Shown one piece after another: positions 37,114-47,600 of a DNA stretch of 64,000 nt. Each line of letters starts with the position of its first letter. The stretch's first letter is position 1. The notes under the pieces are model-generated. The model did no database searches and was not told where the DNA came from. It saw only the letters and a list, made by a program, of their open reading frames with translations. The translations under genes were made by a program, and so were the position numbers. This DNA comes from Albibeggiatoa sp964388965 (GTDB lineage: Bacteria; Pseudomonadota; Gammaproteobacteria; Beggiatoales; Beggiatoaceae): positions 1-64,000 of the forward strand of contig CAYMCP010000004.1 in assembly GCA_964388965.1 (NCBI GenBank), written 5' to 3'.

Positions 37114-37318
37114 TGAGCTTAGTGTTTTTAGTTTAAAGTTTCTCGGTTTTTATTATGTAAATCGATAACACATTTTGCAATAGGCATTTATCAGCAATTC
37201 TTATTTTAGAATTTCTATCCTTATTTTTCAATCAGTTAAAAACATAAGAATTATTTTCATTTTTCCTCGTGACCATGCACTGCGTCGTTATTCAATTGGA
37301 CAAACTAGCGTCCTACAG

Positions 37319-37434
37319 TATATTCTGAAAACTCTGAAAAAGTTTGTAAGTCATTGATTTTAGGTGGAGCGTATTTGCATAAGTGATTGATTTTATTATA
37401 GGCAAAAAAAGTTTTTCGGAGTTCTCAGAGTATA
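37319..37434. repeat. MITE-3, 116 bp with 24-bp inverted ends
   Basis: The left end TATATTCTGAAAACTCTGAA (continuing AAAG) is matched in reverse by the right end, which reads TATACTCTGAGAACTCCGAA (continuing AAAC) on the other strand: 20 of 24 positions agree. No coding content. Confidence 0.7.
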
Positions 37435-37453
37435 TTGCAAATTCTTTTTGTAT

Positions 37454-37552
37454 GATGCTGGTGCGTCAGCGACGCATTCTACGTGGTGCGTAGAACGAGA
37501 TTTTTCCTTATGACGGTGTACTTGTCGTCACCCGACTGGACGCACCGGCATC
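37454..37552. repeat. Hairpin-array repeat with inverted ends
   Basis: GATGCTGGTGCGTC (37454-37467) and GACGCACCGGCATC (37539-37552) are inverted ends with one mismatch. Inside are stems GCGTC/GACGC, TTCTACG/CGTAGAA and TGACG/CGTCA. Same hairpins as at 13314-13402. Confidence 0.7.
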
Positions 37553-37656
37553 CTACAGCACACCATATTTGACTAGCGATGTTCTTGATTAAGAAATGGG
37601 CTTTAAAATTGAAAATTGCTGAATCTTTGGCAGAAAGTATTAAAAGTGCATCAACT

Positions 37657-40600
37657 TTAATAAACTTTACCCAATTCATACAACATCAAATTATTATTTT
37701 CTGTGGAAGGCGCGACTATCCAACAGCCTTGTTCAATACAATGAAAATCAAAATCCCAAACTGCATTTTTACCATAAGTCGGTAATTCTATACTAAACAG
37801 CTTATTGCATTGTAATTTATTGAATTGTAATTTATTGCATTGTAATAAATCCCAAACATGAACTGTATTATCAGCACTGACAGTAAATAATTGTTGACTA
37901 TCCGGGCTAAATTCAGCACGTATCACTGTTTGTTTATGCCCTAATAATTCATAACTTTGCTGTTCTTGATAAACTCTAACCATAAAATCACGTCCAACTA
38001 AAGCTGTTGTCTGTAAGTCAGGACTGAGTGCCGCCCACATCGTTACATCTTGGGTTTTAGGATAACTCAATATAGGTTTTTGCCATTGATTTTGTTGCCA
38101 TAAATAGGCTTGATTGTCGCTGGTAGTTAGGATTTTATCTTGCTGCCAAACGATAGAATTCATTTCTTGGTTTTTTTGATAAAGCGGTATAAATTGCGTT
38201 TTTTGCGTGTCTAATTCAAAATATCCCATATTTCCGTCATAACTTGCAGTGACAACAGTTTTACCGTCAGGAGAAAAAGTGACCGCATTGACACCTGCTT
38301 GATGGCTTATCGTACCAAATAAATCCAGTTGATTATTCTCAATTTTCCATATTTTAGCAGTTTGGTCTAAACTCGCAGAAGCCATAAATTGACTATTAGG
38401 ACTAAAAGCAATCCGTTGTACATCTCGTTCATGCGGTGTTTCTTGCGTAGCCAATAATTGACCTTCTGGCAAAGTTCGCAATTCCAGTGAACCATTTTCA
38501 AAACCAATTGCTATTTTATCGCCAAGCGGCGCAATTGTAGTCGCGGTTGCAGGTTTGGCTAAATCTAGGTAATATTGACGGGCTAAATGCGTATCCCATT
38601 TTTTGACACTGCGGTCGTTGCTCGCGCTGTAAATATACGTTCCATCGTAATCAATATCGTTTACAAATCCAGTATGCCCTTCAAGCACTTTTACAGTAAC
38701 GCCACTATCAACATCCCAAATGCGCAAGGTACTGTCAGCACTGCCAGAAACAAGATAACGTCCATTTTGGATAAAATTTAAACTAAAAACTTTATCTTGA
38801 TGTCCATTCAAAGTTTTAATAGCTTTTCCGCTCTCAATTTCCCAAAATTTAATCGTTTTATCATCACTTGCGGTGGCGAGTATTTTATCATCAGGGCTAA
38901 AAATGGCTTTTTGAACATATCCCGTATGCGCACTGAAGGGTTTAATTAGCTCACCAGTTGGTATTTTCCATAAGCGCGTAGTTTTGTCGTAAGCTGTGCT
39001 GGCTAACATGGTATCATCATGGCTAAAAGTCAGACTTGAAATCATGCCTGTTTGTCCAGAATCCAAAGTATTTTGTACTTGACCCTCCATATTCCACAGG
39101 ATTATTTGATAATCATCTCCAGCACTGGCAATTAAATCACCTTTGTTATTAAGAGCTAATGCGCTAATTGGCTTAGTATCCCATTGTTTGAGTGGCTGCG
39201 TCGTCTCAAGTGACCATATTATGATTTTTCCGTCTTCTCCTGCTGTAATAAGCCATGGATTATTGGGATGATATTGAACAGCTTTTAAAGTTTTAGATTG
39301 TTCTGTGGTATTCAGTTTTTTCAATAAGTTACCATCAACAGCATCAAATAAAACAATCGTAGCATTTTCACCAACGGCAGCTAATTGTTTTTTATCTGGA
39401 CTAATAGCAAGCCTATGTAAAGGAGCTTTCGCGCCACTATAATTTTGTTGTGCTCGGTCTAAACTGATGTTAATAAAACCATCAAGTAAATTACGCGCAT
39501 GGCGTGGAGCGGGTTTAATTTTTTCATCAAGCGGATAAGATTGATTGAGAATATCATGTGCTTGAGCATATTGATTATGTTGTGCCAATAGGCTGCTGTG
39601 TTGAATATAAGAATTAAATAAGCTTTCAGCACGCGCTTGTTCTGCCTTGATTGCGGTTTGTTCTGCCTCAAGCGCACGGTCGCGTTCCCAAAAACCCCAA
39701 GTTGCAACCAATCCAACGATGACAGTTGAGGAAATAGCTACATTTCTAACTATTGCAGCAACTTGTCGTTTTTGTACAGCAACCCGTTCCTTATCTAAAG
39801 CAAACTGTAGACGATTTTCTTTGTCTTCAAGTTCAAGCTGGCGTTTAGCTTCAAGTTCTGCAGCTTTTTCCTCCAAACACCTAAGTTCTGCTTCTGCTTC
39901 CCGACTTTTTTCTAAAAATTTCCAAGCTAAATCAAATTTTTCTCCATAACGACTTGCCCATAATTTTAACTGTGCATCTGAGGGATATAAACGTCTTAGA
40001 TTCTCAATTAATGCTTCTGTTACTTCCAAATAGCGACCATGTCTTAATTCGCCATTACCTTGCTCCCATTCATAGGCAGCATCTTCCCATTGTTTATAGC
40101 GTTTTGCCGTTTTAGCCTCATCATCTGTCCATTCTTTTAGACGTTGCCATTGACGAATAATACTTTCATGACGAATATCGACACGACTATCTGCTTGCAA
40201 ATCACCGTTTGCAGATTTATTTTGAGCAAACAAAAAATTACATTCTAATCTTTGATACTCATCTGCCACAGTAGATACTGCTTGCCATGTTACATTAGCC
40301 AAAGCAGCTATATCTGTTAAAACAACTGGATGCCGAGAATAATTACCGGTGTCATCTTTGTTGCTAAGTCGGCGAAATAAAATCTCTATTAATTTTTTAT
40401 TATCATCAGTGGCATTATCGTAGATTCTATCCGCAGTATTTGTTAAAGCCTCTGCTAAACTCCCTTGACTATAATGTTGTAAAGTAAGCTTTTTTTCTTG
40501 CGTATTGGCTACTTTCATCCACAAATTGACCAAAGTATGTTGCAATAGCGGTAATTGGTCTGGATAACTACCATCTCCCATCGCTTGCACATCAGCAACT

Positions 40601-41355
40601 AAACGCTCAATTAAATCAGGTTCGAGTTCACCATCACATATTTTTGCTGGAAATTCAATGGTTTCTGCAATTTGTTCACGATTCAAATAAGGGATTTGGA
40701 AGAAACCATCATTAATGGCAGTCAGTAAATCTTGTGAATACCGTGCACAGTCATCTATAAACTCTGTACGCATGGTAATAACAACATAAATTCTTGATTT
40801 AGCAAAGTAGCTCGCTTGTAGTAACCAGCTAATAAAATTTTCAGCAACTTCTCTATCAGCTTGTAAAAATAATTCTTCAAACTGGTCAACTACAATTAAG
40901 AGACTGTATTTATTAGAAGGTAATAGCTCTTCCAACAATTGATAAGATGATTTTAAATCTTGTTCCAATTTTTGCTGCAAATCTTTAATTGTATTTTCAT
41001 TAATAGCCTTTAACTGGTGTTTCTCACGATATGTTTCATTTAACGTATTGATTACCGAATCCTTTCCAAAATCCCTTAATAATGCTGCTGCCAAACAGTA
41101 AAAAGGATTTTTTGCAGGACGCATAATGGCAGAACACCAATGTTCACGACTATCTATTGATACAGTTTGTAAACGAAATAATAGCCCCGCTCGAACCAAT
41201 GACGATTTGCCACAACCAGAATCACCTAATACAGCAATAAAATGTTCTTTATCTATTCTCGCTGTCAATTTAGTGATAAATTCATCACGCCCAAAATAAA
41301 TATCATTTTCTTCTGTTTTGAAGGGACGTAGACCGGGATAGGGAAAATTGCTCAT
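37657..41355 (-). CDS. nSTAND-type ATPase with membrane segment and WD40 repeats
   Basis: 1232 aa from ATG 41355 (TGAGG 9 bases upstream; TTG two codons earlier is the alternative). The N-terminus PYPGLRPFKTEE...YFGRD opens a nSTAND1-type NTPase domain: Walker A GDSGCGKSS at about residue 44-52 and Walker B LLIVVDQFEELF. A winged-helix-like region follows, then a charged coiled coil (~490-535), one membrane helix (VRNVAISSTVIVGLVATWGF), and a C-terminal ~570 residues of WD40 repeats (ATASDDKTIKFWEIESGKAI type). STAND proteins oligomerise on ligand binding, and related ones defend against phage. It is last in a tight cluster with two TIR-like genes. Confidence 0.9.
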   Translation of the reverse strand: MSNFPYPGLRPFKTEENDIYFGRDEFITKLTARIDKEHFIAVLGDSGCGKSSLVRAGLLFRLQTVSIDSREHWCSAIMRPAKNPFYCLAAALLRDFGKDSVINTLNETYREKHQLKAINENTIKDLQQKLEQDLKSSYQLLEELLPSNKYSLLIVVDQFEELFLQADREVAENFISWLLQASYFAKSRIYVVITMRTEFIDDCARYSQDLLTAINDGFFQIPYLNREQIAETIEFPAKICDGELEPDLIERLVADVQAMGDGSYPDQLPLLQHTLVNLWMKVANTQEKKLTLQHYSQGSLAEALTNTADRIYDNATDDNKKLIEILFRRLSNKDDTGNYSRHPVVLTDIAALANVTWQAVSTVADEYQRLECNFLFAQNKSANGDLQADSRVDIRHESIIRQWQRLKEWTDDEAKTAKRYKQWEDAAYEWEQGNGELRHGRYLEVTEALIENLRRLYPSDAQLKLWASRYGEKFDLAWKFLEKSREAEAELRCLEEKAAELEAKRQLELEDKENRLQFALDKERVAVQKRQVAAIVRNVAISSTVIVGLVATWGFWERDRALEAEQTAIKAEQARAESLFNSYIQHSSLLAQHNQYAQAHDILNQSYPLDEKIKPAPRHARNLLDGFINISLDRAQQNYSGAKAPLHRLAISPDKKQLAAVGENATIVLFDAVDGNLLKKLNTTEQSKTLKAVQYHPNNPWLITAGEDGKIIIWSLETTQPLKQWDTKPISALALNNKGDLIASAGDDYQIILWNMEGQVQNTLDSGQTGMISSLTFSHDDTMLASTAYDKTTRLWKIPTGELIKPFSAHTGYVQKAIFSPDDKILATASDDKTIKFWEIESGKAIKTLNGHQDKVFSLNFIQNGRYLVSGSADSTLRIWDVDSGVTVKVLEGHTGFVNDIDYDGTYIYSASNDRSVKKWDTHLARQYYLDLAKPATATTIAPLGDKIAIGFENGSLELRTLPEGQLLATQETPHERDVQRIAFSPNSQFMASASLDQTAKIWKIENNQLDLFGTISHQAGVNAVTFSPDGKTVVTASYDGNMGYFELDTQKTQFIPLYQKNQEMNSIVWQQDKILTTSDNQAYLWQQNQWQKPILSYPKTQDVTMWAALSPDLQTTALVGRDFMVRVYQEQQSYELLGHKQTVIRAEFSPDSQQLFTVSADNTVHVWDLLQCNKLQFNKLQCNKLFSIELPTYGKNAVWDFDFHCIEQGCWIVAPSTENNNLMLYELGKVY

Positions 41356-41365
41356 TTTCAATGCC

Positions 41366-41842
41366 TCATTTATCTGTAATCCAATTGACGTAATCGGGTA
41401 AATTTTGCGGTTCTTGTTTAGAACTCAGGATGTAAACCTGTTGTCGTTGCTCTTTGACTTTTTTAATGCGGGAAATTTGATATTGAGCTAGGCGGTTTTT
41501 TAACCAACCATAAGGAGCTTGATCATAAAATGTCACTATAACTTCACAACTATCAAGATATTTCTCTAGTTGTTCAAACTCTGCTGTGGTATCACTTTTT
41601 GGTTCTAGGAATGATGCCACAATATTTTTTTTATACTGTATTAGTCTTCCTTTATCTTCACGGGCAGCATCTAAAAAGACTTTCTTACCTCGCAATTCTT
41701 CAAAAAGCCGATTATAAGACTCATCTACTTCTGTAACATCACTACCACTCTGTGGATTTTCTTTTGCGCTTAGGGAATATGACTTTGAAAAACATTTTGA
41801 TAAGTCAAACAGTTTGTTATCCCATGTAGCTACTATATTCAT
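41366..41842 (-). CDS. TIR-like domain protein, stand-alone
   Basis: 158 aa soluble protein. GKKVFLDAAREDKG, then a helical linker and SCEVIVTFYDQAPYGWLKNR, resemble the TIR-like modules found with nSTAND ATPases. Where NADase TIRs have WCxxE, this has WLKNR, so the catalytic Glu appears missing. The same motif occurs in the preceding gene. The stop overlaps the ribosome site of the nSTAND gene (10-base gap). It is likely an adaptor or sensor for the STAND protein; this is inference from family and position. Confidence 0.62.
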   Translation of the reverse strand: MNIVATWDNKLFDLSKCFSKSYSLSAKENPQSGSDVTEVDESYNRLFEELRGKKVFLDAAREDKGRLIQYKKNIVASFLEPKSDTTAEFEQLEKYLDSCEVIVTFYDQAPYGWLKNRLAQYQISRIKKVKEQRQQVYILSSKQEPQNLPDYVNWITDK

Positions 41843-41847
41843 AATAA

Positions 41848-42597
41848 TTAACTCCGTTTTCTTGCCAACTTAGTGTTGATACAAGATGCTAATTTATCAA
41901 CGTTGAATTTTCCATACATAACATGACCAAGTTTATTAATGGTTTCTTCATTAAAAAGTTTAGTAATTGTCATTTCGTCTTTATCAGTGCATAAAATGAC
42001 CTTGTTTAAAATATGTTCTTCTGTTTCTGCCTGAATTCGCGTGTACAGATTGATTCTGCTCGTGAGCCAAGCTTCACTTGAGTTATCATAAAATAGGATG
42101 ATGATGATTTGATAGTTTTTAATTCTATCGCGCAATATCCCATAACATATAGCAGCATCTTTGCTGGGACAGTCTTGATTATTAACATTATTCAAGCAGT
42201 TTTCGATTTTACTAACTAACTCGTCATTTTCTATGCCACAAAATTTCAAAATATCTGGCAACTCCTTAATTCTGTCTTCAAAACTCGTGTCAATTTCTGA
42301 AAAATATTCTCTTATCGCTTTGATATATTTATAGTCTTCTTTGGAAGCAATTACAAGAGGAGGCAAAATAATATGACTAAGAATTTTATCTATTTCATTT
42401 CTAAGCGGTAGGATTCCCCACACGGTGATGTAAAGCGCAATGCTTGCTGCCGCTGTGGATAAAAACTCGGTCATTCCATTTAATGAAAACTGAAACTCTG
42501 GTAACGCTGGGATAAAGTAGAAAAGCGCACACATTCCAGCGATCCAATTAATATGGGTAGGTGTAAGATTTTTAATGAATCTATTAAAGTTAAACAT
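41848..42597 (-). CDS. Membrane-anchored TIR-like protein
   Basis: 249 aa. Two N-terminal membrane helices (WIAGMCALFYFIPALP and EFLSTAAASIALYITVWGIL) precede a cytoplasmic helical region with a CGIEND...CLNNVNNQDC stretch. The C-terminal domain contains NYQIIIILFYDNSSEAWLTSR, matching the WL-x-x-R motif of the next gene's TIR-like module; the catalytic Glu is again absent. AGAGG lies 8 bases before the ATG. The stop is inside the ribosome site of the 158-aa gene, so they are coupled. Confidence 0.6.
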   Translation of the reverse strand: MFNFNRFIKNLTPTHINWIAGMCALFYFIPALPEFQFSLNGMTEFLSTAAASIALYITVWGILPLRNEIDKILSHIILPPLVIASKEDYKYIKAIREYFSEIDTSFEDRIKELPDILKFCGIENDELVSKIENCLNNVNNQDCPSKDAAICYGILRDRIKNYQIIIILFYDNSSEAWLTSRINLYTRIQAETEEHILNKVILCTDKDEMTITKLFNEETINKLGHVMYGKFNVDKLASCINTKLARKRS

Positions 42598-42611
42598 GAT
42601 TAACCTCTAAT

Positions 42612-42782
42612 TTATTGTTTCTTTTTCCTAGATATTTGAGTATCTTCTGACTTATCTGAACTACTATCATCTTGTTGCTGTAAGGTTAAATTTTTTGAAA
42701 ATATATATGATTGACTAGCTTCCACAGATAGCTCTACGTACAAAATTAAAAATAACATACATATCACTCTTAAAAATTTCAT
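42612..42782 (-). CDS. Small secreted peptide, 56 aa
   Basis: From ATG 42782, MKFLRVICMLFLILYVELSVEA is a signal peptide or a single membrane anchor. The ~34-residue mature part is hydrophilic, with SDKSEDTQ and a basic tail RKKKQ. It lies 4 bases after malQ and 14 bases before the membrane TIR-like gene on the same strand. No family was recognised. It could be a small regulator of the cassette, or a leader-type reading frame. Confidence 0.5.
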   Translation of the reverse strand: MKFLRVICMLFLILYVELSVEASQSYIFSKNLTLQQQDDSSSDKSEDTQISRKKKQ

Positions 42783-42786
42783 TTTG

Positions 42787-44367
42787 TTACTTTCTTTCAT
42801 ACAATTGAACTAATTCTTTTAAACGGGTTTGTATATCGGGTTTAACTAGTCCCCAATCAAGCTGCCATCGCCAGTTTTTATGTCGTGGACGATTAGGTTG
42901 ATTCATACGCGCCTCACTGCCTAAACCTAATACATCTTGCATAGGAATTATTGATAATTTTGCGACTGAATGAAGTGCTGCTTGAATCATGGGCCAAGGC
43001 ATGTCCTTCTTATTTGCGTCTAGTAAATAATTACAGATAAATTGCAATCTCTCAGGTTTTGCTTCCATTTTTTTAAACCAGCTTACTGTCGTGTTACTAT
43101 CATGCATGCCCGTATACACCACATCACTAGGATAATGACGATGCGGAAGGTGATGATTTCGTAAATTGGGGTTATTGTTATCTAAATCAAAAGCAAGTTG
43201 TAATAATTTCATACTGAACAAATCAAATTGTTGTCTTAATTTTTCAGACTCTTCAGTAGCACCTATATTTTCAGCTAACAATTCCATTGAAAACTTTTGC
43301 TCTTTTAGCTTTGAAAATAACGCTTCTCCAGGGACTGACTGCCATTGTCCAATATTCGCGTCTGTCCCAGATTCAGTGCAAGCAACCACCCAACATTGAC
43401 AAAAGCCTTTAAAATGAGTTAAACGCACCATGTCAAATAGTTGTTCCATTTTAGCAAATCGTTTTAACCACCATTGAAAACCATCTTGTTGATGTTTATC
43501 CCAATTATAAAGCGGATGCCCCCAACGTTGACCATGCTTAGAATCAAAAAAATCACCTTCTGGAGGAGAGCCTGAAATAAATTGAGAAATGCCATTTTCA
43601 TCCAATAAAAAATAGTCCCGATGCGCCCATACGTCCACGCTATCACGCGCCATGAAATGCGGCATATCCCCAAACAGATAAACATCTTTTTGACGTGCAT
43701 GAGTTTTTAATTCTTGCCATTGAGTGAAAAAAGCAAATTGCTCAAAATAGTATTGTTCAAGGCAATATTTTTTATCTTTATGTTGTTGGAATTGTTCTAA
43801 TGCTTTAGCATCATGATTACGGTGACCTTTATCTATCCAATTCCACCAACATGCACCACTGTAAAAATCTTTCAACGCACAGAACAAAGCATAATCTTTT
43901 AACCAATCCTTTTCTGCATCAACAAACTTTTGGAATGCTTGCTTATCATCTTGGCTGGCATTGTTAGAGAAATGTCTATAAGCTTCTTTTAACATTGTTC
44001 TTCTGTATTCAAAGGTTTGTTCAATTTGTTCAGATGTATATTTTGGTAATGGCTGCGTAGCTAACCAATTTTTCTGCATGAGATTTTTCAGATTTATTAA
44101 CATTGGATTGCCCGCGAACGCGGACATAGGTTGATAAGGAGAAAGGAAATCACGATAGGGAGTTTTTTTTGGAACGCGGTGTAACGGATGAATGGGTAAC
44201 ATTTGCCATACTGATATATCAGTATCATGTAAAAAATCAATAAACCTATTCGCTTGCTTGCCCAGAGAACCTAATCCCAAAGTCGAAGGTAACGAAGTGA
44301 TATGCAGCAAAATCCCTGCTCGACGCTGTTCTAGGAATGATTCTGGATTGTTTTTTTCGTTCATCAT
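42787..44367 (-). CDS. malQ: MalQ-like GH77 protein lacking the catalytic nucleophile
   Basis: 526 aa from ATG 44367 (AGG 6 bases upstream). The GH77 amylomaltase fold is clear: RRAGILLHITSLPSTLGLGS, GDMPHFMARDSVDVWAHRDYF, SGSPPEGDFF, GQRWGHPLYNW, LLAENIGA (acid/base Glu) and YTGMHDSNTT (stabilising Asp). The nucleophile motif, RIDHFRGF in amylomaltases, reads RLTHFKGF: Asp is replaced by Thr (codon ACT). Enzymes of this family move alpha-1,4-glucan segments; without the Asp, activity should be lost or changed. It heads the cluster leading to the nSTAND gene. Confidence 0.88.
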   Translation of the reverse strand: MMNEKNNPESFLEQRRAGILLHITSLPSTLGLGSLGKQANRFIDFLHDTDISVWQMLPIHPLHRVPKKTPYRDFLSPYQPMSAFAGNPMLINLKNLMQKNWLATQPLPKYTSEQIEQTFEYRRTMLKEAYRHFSNNASQDDKQAFQKFVDAEKDWLKDYALFCALKDFYSGACWWNWIDKGHRNHDAKALEQFQQHKDKKYCLEQYYFEQFAFFTQWQELKTHARQKDVYLFGDMPHFMARDSVDVWAHRDYFLLDENGISQFISGSPPEGDFFDSKHGQRWGHPLYNWDKHQQDGFQWWLKRFAKMEQLFDMVRLTHFKGFCQCWVVACTESGTDANIGQWQSVPGEALFSKLKEQKFSMELLAENIGATEESEKLRQQFDLFSMKLLQLAFDLDNNNPNLRNHHLPHRHYPSDVVYTGMHDSNTTVSWFKKMEAKPERLQFICNYLLDANKKDMPWPMIQAALHSVAKLSIIPMQDVLGLGSEARMNQPNRPRHKNWRWQLDWGLVKPDIQTRLKELVQLYERK

Positions 44368-44562
44368 CAATTGCCTAATTAATTCAATAATGTTTAGCAG
44401 TTTAAACTACATTCAGAAATTTAACAATAATAACCCAGAGTATGCTTATAACCGCAGTAATGGAGCTTATTCCATACTAAAATCTAAGTGTTATCGCTAT
44501 TGTTATGTCGAGTTCATACTAATCTGATATGTCTTTGCTAAAGCAACCTTTTTTACCTCACC

Positions 44563-44622
44563 AATTCATTGATAATTGTTCATTGATAATTGATAACCGT
44601 TCCTTGATAATTGTTCACTGAA
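44563..44622 (+). repeat. TGATAATTG direct repeats upstream of carB
   Basis: Three copies of a TTCATTGATAATTGTT-like unit, with one TTGATAACCG variant, lie 30-85 bases before carB, in the divergent malQ-carB gap. Similar units occur at 21885-21937. Confidence 0.6.
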
Positions 44623-44648
44623 AACTATCCACTGTTCACGAAGAAGAT

Positions 44649-47600
44649 ATGCCAAAACGTACCGACATCAAAAGCATTTTAATTATTGGCGCAGGACCTA
44701 TCGTCATTGGGCAGGCGTGCGAATTTGACTACTCCGGCGCACAAGCTTGTAAAGCCTTGAAACAAGAAGGTTATCGCGTCATCCTAGTCAATTCCAATCC
44801 CGCAACTATCATGACCGACCCCGAAATGGCTGATGCAACCTATATCGAACCGATAGAATGGGAAACAGTTGAACGGATTATCAAAAAAGAACAACCTAAC
44901 GCATTATTACCAACAATGGGAGGACAAACAGCTCTAAACTGCGCACTGGATTTACATCGCAACGGTGTACTAGCAAAATATAATGTTGAAATGATCGGCG
45001 CAAACGAAGCCGCAATTGAAAAAGCTGAAAATCGAGAACAATTCCGTACCGCAATGCAAAAAATTGGATTAGAAATGCCAACCTCATTCATTGCGCACAA
45101 CATGCAAGAAGCTTTTGACGCACAAGCTGAATTGGGTTATCCGGTTGTCATTCGTCCCTCATTCACTTTAGGCGGTAGTGGTGGCGGTATCGCCTACAAT
45201 CGTGAAGAATTTGAAACAATTTGTACACGCGGTTTAGAATTATCTCCTATCAGTGAGCTATTAGTTGAAGAGTCCATCATAGGCTGGAAAGAATTTGAAA
45301 TGGAAGTTGTACGTGATAAAAATGATAATTGTATTATCGTCTGCTCAATCGAAAACTTAGACCCAATGGGTGTGCATACAGGCGACTCTATTACTGTTGC
45401 ACCCGCACAAACTTTGACCGATAAAGAATATCAAATTATGCGTAATGCTTCATTAGCAGTCTTACGTGAAATTGGTGTAGATACAGGCGGCTCAAATGTA
45501 CAATTTGCTGTGAATCCAGAAGATGGACGAATGATCATTATTGAAATGAATCCGCGTGTATCGCGTTCTTCGGCACTAGCATCAAAAGCAACAGGTTTCC
45601 CTATCGCTAAAATTGCCGCAAAATTAGCAGTCGGTTACACCCTAGACGAATTAGATAACGAAATTACCGGCGGTGCAACACCTGCCTCATTTGAACCGAC
45701 AATTGATTACGTCGTTACTAAAATCCCACGTTTTACGTTTGAAAAATTCCCCCAAGCTGACCCAGTGCTAACAACGCAAATGAAATCAGTCGGCGAAGTG
45801 ATGGCTATCGGACGTACTTTTCAAGAATCTCTACAAAAAGCTTTACGCGGTTTAGAAACAGGTATGATGGGTTTTAATCCTAAACTCAAATATACTGATT
45901 TAACTGTAACCAGTGTTAAAGATGAGCTACGCATTCAACTGAGCACACCAGGTCCTGATAGACTTTGGTATATCGGTGATGCCTTTCGAGCAGGTTGGAC
46001 ATTGGACGAAGTGCAACGGTTCACTAAAATTGATGCTTGGTTTTTAGTGCAAATTGAAAATCTTATTGATGAAGAAACCAGTATTACCGCAGGCGGTTTG
46101 ACATCGCTAGATTATGATCGTCTATATTGTCTAAAACGTAAGGGCTTTGCTGACGCGCGCATTGCGCAATTACTCGACATCTCTGAAAAACAAGTGCGTG
46201 AACATCGACATAAATTAAATATTCGTCCGGTTTATAAACGTGTTGACTCTTGTGCGGCAGAATTTGCTGTATCCACCGCTTACATGTACTCCACTTACGA
46301 GGAAGAGTGTGAAGCACAACCATCTGATAGACAAAAAATTATTGTACTTGGTGGTGGTCCAAATCGCATCGGACAAGGTATTGAATTTGACTACTGTTGC
46401 GTACAAGCGGCGTTCTCATTAAGCGAAATTGGTTATGAAACTATTATGATTAATTGCAATCCTGAAACCGTTTCGACTGATTATGATACGTCTGACCGCT
46501 TATATTTTGAACCGCTTACCTTAGAAGATGTATTAGAAATTATTCATCTCGAAAAACCGAAAGGTGTTATTGTACAATACGGTGGTCAAACACCCTTAAA
46601 ATTAGCGCGAGATTTGGAAGCTGAAAATGCACCAATTATTGGCACAAGTCCAGATTCAATTGATTTAGCTGAAGATAGAGAGCGTTTTCAAAAATTAATT
46701 GATGAATTAGGATTGCGTCAACCACCAAATCGTACCGCACGAGACCAAGATGAAGCGGTTATTTTAGCAGAACAAATCGGTTATCCACTAGTTGTACGTC
46801 CTTCCTATGTGCTAGGTGGTCGCGCAATGGATATTGTTTATAATGCCGATGAACTTAAATCTTACATGACTGAAGCAGTTTCAGTTTCCAATGAATCACC
46901 CGTATTATTAGACAGATTTTTAGACGAGGCAGTTGAAGTAGATGTAGATGCAATTTGTGATGGAGAAAATGTATTAATTGGTGGTATCATGGAGCACATT
47001 GAACAAGCAGGTGTCCATTCTGGCGATTCTGCCTGTTCACTGCCACCTTATGGCTTATCTCCAATGATCCAAGATCAATTGCGAGCGCAAATGACGCGCA
47101 TGGCAAAAGCTTTAGGTGTGGTAGGTTTAGTAAATGCTCAATTTGCCATTCAAGACCAAACTATCTACATTCTTGAAGTTAATCCGCGTGCCTCTCGTAC
47201 TGTACCTTTTGTATCCAAAGCGACAGGCTTATCATTGGCGCGAATTGCAGCACGTTGTATGGTAGGTCAAACGCTGACAGAGCAAGGCGTAACTCAAGAA
47301 TGTATTCCAAGTTACTACTCAGTCAAAGAAGCGGTATTTCCATTTGCGAAATTTATCGGTGTTGATCCGTTACTGACTCCAGAAATGAAATCTACTGGTG
47401 AAGTAATGGGAGTCGGTCGTAGTTTCGGTGAGGCTTTTGCCAAAGCGCAACTGGGTGGCGGTACTGATTTACCGACTTCTGGTATTGCATTTTTAAGTGT
47501 GCGAGATGTGGATAAAATACCGGCAGTTGATGTAGCAAGAGATTTGATTAGTCTAGGATTTAAATTAATTGCAACACACGGTACAGCTCGTGCGCTACAG

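Larger units (their letters stand above)
37114..37656. other. 543-bp repeat-filled gap between fabD and the nSTAND gene
   Basis: No gene. It contains MITE-3 (37319-37434) and a hairpin array (37454-37552), and should include the fabD promoter near 37114-37250. The flanks share ATCCTACAG-like sequence with the repeats. Confidence 0.75.

Noticed and set aside
41366..42597. Active TIR NADase effectors
   Set aside because: The expected W-x-x-x-E Glu is Arg in both proteins, so only a TIR-like fold is claimed.
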